From Nageia nagi (lineage: Eukaryota; Pinophyta), in contig JBITNC010000001.1 of assembly GCA_050084985.1 (NCBI GenBank), positions 141,422,001-141,486,000 on the forward strand: a stretch of 64,000 nucleotides of DNA. The letters run 5' to 3'. The translations under genes were made by a program, and so were the position numbers. Below the pieces are notes generated by a model. That model ran no database searches and was not told the origin of the DNA. It was given only the letters and a program-made list of their open reading frames with translations. Positions 58,657 through 64,000 of this stretch are shown in pieces. Position 1 is the first letter of the stretch. Each line of letters opens with the position of its first letter.

Positions 58657-59255
58657 ATAGTTTGCATTAGACAACCAACCCCTGCGGATTTGCCTGGAAT
58701 CGAGATATGCTCTTCGATGTGCCTCGGCCAGACTTGCAGCCCAACCCTTTTTTCCCAACACCTTCTTTCATGGCCTGAACTTTCATATGTGGCCGAGGAT
58801 CGCAGCAACAAAATTGTGGGTTACATGCTCAGGATGATGGACAACAAGAAGGAGGAGGAGGAAGTGGATGAGGAAGGAGAATATGAAGAGGAGGATTACA
58901 GACGATATTTTTGGGATACATTTTGTGGGAAGATCAATTCTCTTGCGGTTATGCGCCCTTACAGAAAGTTGGGCATCGCAACAAAGCTCATGGAGGCAGC
59001 TCACAACGCTATGTCTAATGTCTTTGGAGTGGGATATGCTTCTGTTCGTGTCAGTGCCATCAACCGGGTAGCTCTGATTCTCTTTCATAAGATGGATTAC
59101 AGATTTTACATGGCGAAGCTCAACTCGCCAACTTCTATGGTAATGGCGAGGACCCATATCTGCTGTTCAAGAAATTGCCCTTCAAGCAAGATGACAATAT
59201 CCTGATCACCATAGATAATTGGGAAACTTCTTCTTCAAAGAATAATAATAATTAG
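58657..59255 (+). pseudogene. NAA10-like: NAA10/ARD1-like N-terminal acetyltransferase (GNAT), start codon lost and one frameshift
   Basis: NAA10 is the catalytic subunit of NatA, which acetylates nascent N-termini at the ribosome from acetyl-CoA. From 58657 the frame reads IVCIRQPTPADLPGIEICSS, LLSWPELSYVAEDRSNKIVG and YMLRMM. An acidic insert (NKKEEEEVDEEGEYEEEDY) follows, then KINSLAVMRPYRKLGIATKL and MEAAHNAMSNVFGVGYASV. This follows plant NAA10 (MVCIRQAT.., LSWPQLLYVAED, GHITSLAVLRTHRKLGLATK), with the acetyl-CoA motif RKLGIA kept. The first codon is ATA where ATG is expected, and an in-frame TGA stands two codons earlier. Near 59102-59107 one T appears missing from a T run; the next frame then gives GEAQLANFYGNGEDPYLLFK and ends at TAG 59253. 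Length is about 198 codons against about 190 in plants. The insert and the missing introns suggest a diverged retrocopy. A sequencing slip in the T run, with a near-cognate or downstream ATG start, is the alternative. Confidence 0.85.
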
Positions 59256-61440
59256 ACGGATTTTTATTTTCTTCAGATCTTGATCTTGGAGTTGTTAGAT
59301 TCAGGGGCCATATCTTTTCTTGATGCTTGGGTTGCAAATGCTAAATAGCAAGCTTGTGTTTCTTTACAAGACTTGAACATGTCCATTTCTTTGAAATGCA
59401 ATCAACTCTTGTGGGAATCGGTATATCTTTTGTTCTTGTTTTCGGTTGTGAAGGTCATTCAATTAAATTGTTAAAAGGGAAAGGAAAATGGATAGTGTAC
59501 AGTTGAATTCAACAGTGGTTCAATAATGTCATAATAAAACTAAGATGAGATTTCTTTTAAATAAAACCCGTGGAAGATTTTTGGGCATATTTTGTGTAGA
59601 CTGTAAGAGGTTACTATCTTGTTTGGGTGACTGGGAAGAAATAGCTAAATAACTCTATGTTTAGCCATGTCAATTCTGAAGCATTTTACTTTCCATCGCT
59701 ACTGTTTTAATGTAAGAGGAAATTCGATTGTCATTTTATTCCACTGGATTTAAATGTTTAACCTATACCATAAACATACATGAAGGAATATCAAGGTTAT
59801 TATAGTTGGCACACAAAGCAGAATTTGAGTAGTTATGAATCAGTTGTTCATTGGTATGTAAAATGGTTCTTTTAAATTAAATATTAAATTTATTGTGCTG
59901 ACCTAAGAAGTTATGTTATAAATAGTTATTTGTACATTGTAAATAATTTTAATGGTCTTTTGGTTTGGGGTTTTTATTTTAAAAAATATATTAGGAATTA
60001 TTCAAATAATATAATGTTACTTTCTTTTAAAAATTAATTCTATGGAAATAATTATTACTTAAAATTTGTTACAATTAAACTTTTATAAAGGATTGACATG
60101 TAATGTATCTACTTTATGTGATATTTGTAAGGAAATATTATGGATTGATAAATATTACTTATTATTGTAAGAAAAGAGATACATGTCACATCTCATTGTA
60201 AGGGAATATAAGTAGAAAAGAATAATAGATATATTATATGGGTAAGAAATGTTTATAAGAGATTCTACCATTTAGATATTTCTCTAAGATCAAAAGTGCA
60301 AGTCATGATTTAATGTCTTATTTTTTATTATTATCTTTAGAATATGTACCAAATTTGTTTTTACAATGGAAGTCCTAATGTTCATTGGTCCAAACCAAAT
60401 CCTTTCAAGTCCACTACAGGTAAAGGTCCCAAATATTTAAAATAGTGAAACTGAAATTTTAGATGTCTTGAATTATCACCATTGATCAACCATGGACATT
60501 ATGTTGTTTATGATTTATAACTTCAATCAGCATAACATTATATTAATTCCTATTTATAATAGTCAAAAGTTCTCAATTATGATTAATTGCACATATATGT
60601 AAAATATATCATATTTAAAATTAAATTTTATTTATGTAAAATGTATGGTGTTAAGGATTAATCATTTTTTTGTAAATTCATATCTTCAAAATATTTTTAA
60701 TCAAAAAATTGAATTTTAAAAATTTATATTTTTTACATTTTAAAAATATTACAATCACATACACATATTTGATTAAAAGAGTAAATTGTATTAATTAAGA
60801 GTTTTGAAAAGATCTCCTAAAAGTTTTTACAACTCAAAATAAAACTTTTGATTTCAATAAAAAGTAAATTCAATAATAACTTTCAAAAAAATAAAGCAAT
60901 AATTTGTGTCTTAATTCCAAAAAATTGATACTAAGAAGTGAAAAGAATAACATAAAATACTTTTAAATTTTTTTTTGCCTCTTATTAACACAAAAGTTCA
61001 TACAAATTGAATCAAGATTATCACCTAACTCTGATTTTTGAATTTTGGACCGTTGTAGCATCAGATTCTCTAGCTCAAAGCCTGGGACTTCAAGTCGAAG
61101 GACCAATAGGTGCTTTGAGCATTTTCCCTCCATTCTTCTAGAATCCTTCAAATGTTTATTGCTTTTTGTTACCATTTACATCATTTTGTGCATTTATTCA
61201 TTGAAAATCCTTTTTTTCCTAAAGATTTTAGGTTTTGTTGATGATTTGATTAACTGTAAGTTAGGTGAAACGCATTGGTTATTGGTTTACCAATTTTTTT
61301 GAATTCGAGGAGAGTGAATTGGAGTATCATGTCATATTTTTTTCCTGAGCTTATGTCACAATATCAACTCTCTTGAAGAGTGTGCAAGATTTTTGGCTAG
61401 TTGTATCTTGATTGATTTTTGCATTTACTTCACCTACGAT
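59256..61440. other. 3' flank of the NAA10-like locus and unassigned DNA
   Basis: CpG density falls back to background by about 59500-59700. No poly(A) tail or target duplication typical of a processed copy was identified. The open stretch 61045-61302 has no recognisable family. Confidence 0.4.
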
Positions 61441-61579
61441 GGATCTAGGTTTTTTATTATCTCAAACTCATTTTGTAGCTTCACTGGTTGAAGTTGTTAG
61501 AGCAAGCAATAGCACCTATAGAAAAGCATCCTTAGAAGTTCATTCATAAGGTGTACAAAGAGGTAATTAATTTCCTAAT

Positions 61580-62270
61580 ATTGTAATCCCTTTGAATGAA
61601 TTTCAATGTACTTGTTCTTAGCTTGAGTCGAATACCATTATCAAGTATTTCCTAGGTTGCATCCCTTCGGATGTAGTTCTTAAGACATGGATTGATCAAT
61701 ACTGGTGTCCTTATGGCATTCAAGTTGAGCATGTATAAAACCTTACTAAAGTTTTTTTTTAGTTTTCTAATCCTAAATGGGTGAAAAATACTCTTGATAA
61801 AGGACCAAGCTATATTCATAGCACCCTGTTAATTTTTCAACCTTGGTCTAGGGGTTTTTTAGTTAACAATTCTATCTCCTTAGTTGTCCTAGTGTGGGTT
61901 GAGTTCCCAGGTCTCCCTCTTACCATGTAGCCTTTCTTATGGCTTCTTGCTACTTAGATTAGCACGTTTGTGCATGATAAATTGGTATGGTTTTATTCAA
62001 CCCATCCATCCAAAAGGATATGTGTTAAGGTTGATTTTGTAAAGTATTTAAAATAATATATTGATATTTAGGTTGGTGATACCATGCTTCATTAGAGGGT
62101 TGTTTATGTCAATCTCCTAAACACCTTTTATCAATGTCAATCAGGTGCCCATATAATTAAGGATTGTTTGCTAATGGAAGATAGGTTTAAAATTAAACTA
62201 GTTTCCCTTGCTACTCCAACATCTTCTCCTACTCAACCCACAAAGGGATCTTAGGAGGAATGGCAGATGG
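61580..62270 (+). pseudogene. LINE-type ORF1: DUF4283 domain and CCHC knuckle
   Basis: One plus-strand frame runs about 690 bases with roughly eleven stops, all TAG or TAA. It reads NTIIKYFLGCIPSDVVLKTW, IDQYWCPYGIQVEHV, FSNPKWVKNTLDKGPSYIHS, TLLIFQPWSRGF, VVLVWVEFPGLPLTM, FVHDKLVWFYSTHPSKRICV and KVDFVKYLK. It ends in a knuckle, FYQCQSGAHIIKDC. This is the order of DUF4283 plus zf-CCHC in plant L1-type LINE ORF1 proteins, which bind element RNA. No endonuclease or RT follows: after 62270 the sequence is AT-rich and then a copia LTR begins, so this is a truncated copy. Host genes with DUF4283 exist, but the decay level here fits a transposon. Confidence 0.78.
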
Positions 62271-62731
62271 TTCATCTTAGCTTTTATCTTCTACATAATC
62301 AATTAAATGTTATAAAATATTATAGCTTAAAAATAAACTAATTTCTTTTAATAAATATTTAATTATAATTTCTCACAATGAAATGAAAATCTAAACAAGT
62401 TTATGTTGCTAAAGAAAAATCTATACAATGTTTTCATAGTGAAAATGATAAATATTGAGCCTTTCACTCTAAAAGGCATAAGGATAAAATATAACTTCTA
62501 TCATTTCCTTGTATAAAAATATTTTAAAAAAAAACTTAAACTTAATAAAATACTTATGTTTAATTTTCACAATGAAATTACCTAAGATTTTTGCAATGAT
62601 AAGCAATTGATGAAAAAAATGATGTTGGATATTTTCCCTAAGGTCTATAGTTTTAAGATTTAAATATTTTACATATTTTAGAATATCTTGTATTAGCTTA
62701 AAATTAGTCATGTTTGACTAATAATTTAGTT
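62271..62731. other. unassigned AT-rich DNA between LINE relic and copia LTR
   Basis: No frame or repeat boundary recognised. Confidence 0.4.
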
Positions 62732-62885
62732 TGTTAGGGTGTTTCTTATAATTGGGGGAATTAGTTACTTTCTTAAGTTTTAGCTGAATTGGTTGAGGAT
62801 ATTTCTCAACTACTTTCTATTTTTAGGTATCTTCATAGCCTATATATATTGATGTAATTTTCTTCTTTGATGTAGATCAATCTCA
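62732..62885 (+). repeat. short copia 5' LTR (154 bp)
   Basis: Begins TGTTAGGGTG and ends AATCTCA two bases before the primer-binding site. A TATA box (cctatatatattg) lies near 62838-62850. The left edge is the most plausible of several TGTT candidates and needs the second LTR for confirmation. Confidence 0.6.
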
Positions 62886-62887
62886 TT

Positions 62888-62899
62888 TGGTATTAGAGC
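62888..62899 (+). other. primer-binding site (tRNA-iMet type)
   Basis: TGGTATTAGAGC, identical to the sites at 38081 and (minus strand) 27264-27275. Confidence 0.88.
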
Positions 62900-63357
62900 T
62901 CAAGGAAGATCATAAGCTTGGGTAAAAAAGGCTTGAGAGCATTTTTAAACTATAGTTTGTGTTTTTTATAGTTCTTAAAAAATGTATGTACAAGCCTAAA
63001 AAACTTATTCAACATGTGAAGTGTATATATTTTGATCTAATTTTCTTTTTTATGTAAAATGTGGACCATTTATAGGTATGGATGTGTAGAACATCCTATC
63101 CAAATTTCAACTCATTTGGATAAGTTTAATGCCTATGTTTTATGACTATCCCAAAGAATGTCTATTCAGTAAAAATTATGGAGTTTTTTGCAATTTTGTT
63201 ATGCTATTTATTACATTTTATAAAAATAGTTTTTTATTATTATTATAATATTGAAACCATTGGGGTTTGAGGAAGTTTTTAGTGCTACAAAAAACTTTTT
63301 GTAATTGTGAAAACCAGAGATGTGTAGAGAAGTCTTATTGTATTAAGCATTATAAAA

Positions 63358-64000
63358 ATGGTTACCAATAATAACAATCTTCCCATAGCTAAGTTAAATG
63401 AATTAGATTGTGAGTATTCATCCATTAAAATGAAGACCTTGGTCATAGGAAAAGGCTTGTGGGATGTCATAAAGGAAGGTTATATTGAGCCACAAGATTA
63501 GAGCATCATCCCACAAAATGATAAGACTACAAAGGAGGCTTAGAAAAAAATTCATTTACACTCTACCATTTACAAGAAAGCTTTGAAAAGACAATATTTC
63601 CAATAATTTCTTCTTGTACTTCAACCAAGGATGCTTGGAAAGCACTCAAAGATGAATAATAAAGGAGCACCTAAGTGAAGCAAGTGAGGCTTCAAAACTT
63701 GAAGAGATATTTTGAGAATCTCAAAATGCAAGATGATTAATTACTTGGTGACTATTATGTAAGGGTAAAAGCATGTGTTGATAAAATCTAGACAGTTGGT
63801 AAAGAAGTGTCTAATCAAGACATGGTGAAGAAAGTGTTGAGAAAACATTTTCTAAAGTGGAATAATATAGCAATAATCATAAAGGAGTCCAAAAATTTGA
63901 CTAGTCTAGATTTTGATCAACTCATCGGTTCCCTAATGAGTCATCAAGAAAGACCTAAAGACTCCAAAGGAGGTATGTGAAGGATTTGCTTTGGGATAGA
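63358..64000 (+). pseudogene. copia gag (UBN2-type), continues beyond the window
   Basis: ATG 63358 opens MVTNNNNLPIAKLNELDCEY, SSIKMKTLVIGKGLWDVIKE and GYIEPQD. TAG stands where Trp is expected, and then the frame continues. One frameshift near 63595 is needed. The next frame reads TIFPIISSCTSTKDAWKALK, KQVRLQNLKRYFENLKMQDD, LLGDYYVRVKACVDKI, GKEVSNQDMVKKVLRKHFLK, WNNIAIIIKESKNLTSLDFD and QLIGSLMSHQERPKDSK. This matches plant copia gag of the UBN2 (gag-polypeptide of LTR copia-type) family. About eight stops and one frameshift are present. Confidence 0.88.

Larger units (their letters stand above)
62732..64000 (+). mobile_element. Ty1/copia element, 5' end, cut by the window edge
   Basis: Proposed short LTR 62732-62885 (TGTTAGGGTG to CAATCTCA), a two-base spacer, primer-binding site TGGTATTAGAGC (62888-62899), a leader of about 450 bases and gag from 63358 to the edge. 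It is a different copia family from the one at 32689-40744, judging by gag sequence and LTR length. Confidence 0.85.

Noticed and set aside
58501-59157. Minus-strand open frames across the NAA10-like locus
   Set aside because: They are shadows of the plus-strand acetyltransferase frame, which has clear homology.
63285-63470. Minus-strand open frame at the start of the last copia gag
   Set aside because: It is a shadow of the plus-strand gag beginning at 63358.

Overview
This 64 kb window is almost entirely old, decayed plant transposable-element DNA. It is AT-rich and strongly depleted of CpG. Reading frames of retroelement proteins can be followed for hundreds of bases, broken mainly by TAG, TAA and TGA codons where Gln, Trp or Arg is expected. 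That pattern is what long-term cytosine methylation and deamination leaves. It suggests nuclear DNA of a seed plant with a large, methylated genome, most likely a gymnosperm; this is inference, because no marker fixes the species. No intact protein-coding gene was found.

Layout from left to right. (1) 1-1443: left-truncated minus-strand Ty1/copia element (gag, primer-binding site, 5' LTR). (2) 1740-3790: decayed minus-strand plant mobile domain (PMD) protein, followed by unassigned DNA with a 35-bp tandem array at 5196-5437. (3) 8411-17971: a 9.6 kb minus-strand Ty3/gypsy-like element with paired LTRs and a gag but no visible protease, reverse transcriptase or integrase. It carries an antisense PMD gene (11395-13200) with a recognisable 85-bp GT-AG intron. 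(4) 17972-30397: an older related element (5' LTR at 29455-30397, gag at 28343-29440) split by two insertions. One is a plus-strand element with 1.7 kb LTRs and a short non-coding interior (18475-24072). The other is a minus-strand gag-protease element (24291-28337) flanked by the target duplication TATTC. (5) 32689-40744: a plus-strand copia element whose 5' LTR is split by another LTR element (33005-37611). The inserted element has no coding capacity but carries a 43-bp tandem array and a cluster of CATGCA motifs. (6) 40745-53233: a minus-strand Ty3/gypsy relic (gag, protease, a TATA-bearing LTR) split by the most complete element of the window (44577-51233). That element has two 672-bp LTRs, a perfect AGGCT target duplication, gag, protease, RT with YLDD, RNase H and a DDE integrase, all carrying stops. 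(7) 53862-54053: a probable tRNA-derived SINE. (8) 57650-57935: a long imperfect inverted repeat. (9) 58490-59255: the only CpG-rich stretch of any length, holding a near-intact but disabled NAA10-like N-terminal acetyltransferase. (10) 61580-62270: LINE-type DUF4283/CCHC ORF1 relic. (11) 62732-64000: 5' end of a further copia element running off the window.

The points most worth following are the intron-bearing antisense PMD gene inside a retrotransposon that lacks pol, the NAA10-like pseudogene in its unmethylated-looking island, the inverted repeat, and the insertions that can be ordered in time from target duplications and restored reading frames. All LTR, domain and frame statements come from reading the sequence by eye. 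Percent identities and family names below lineage level were not computed.
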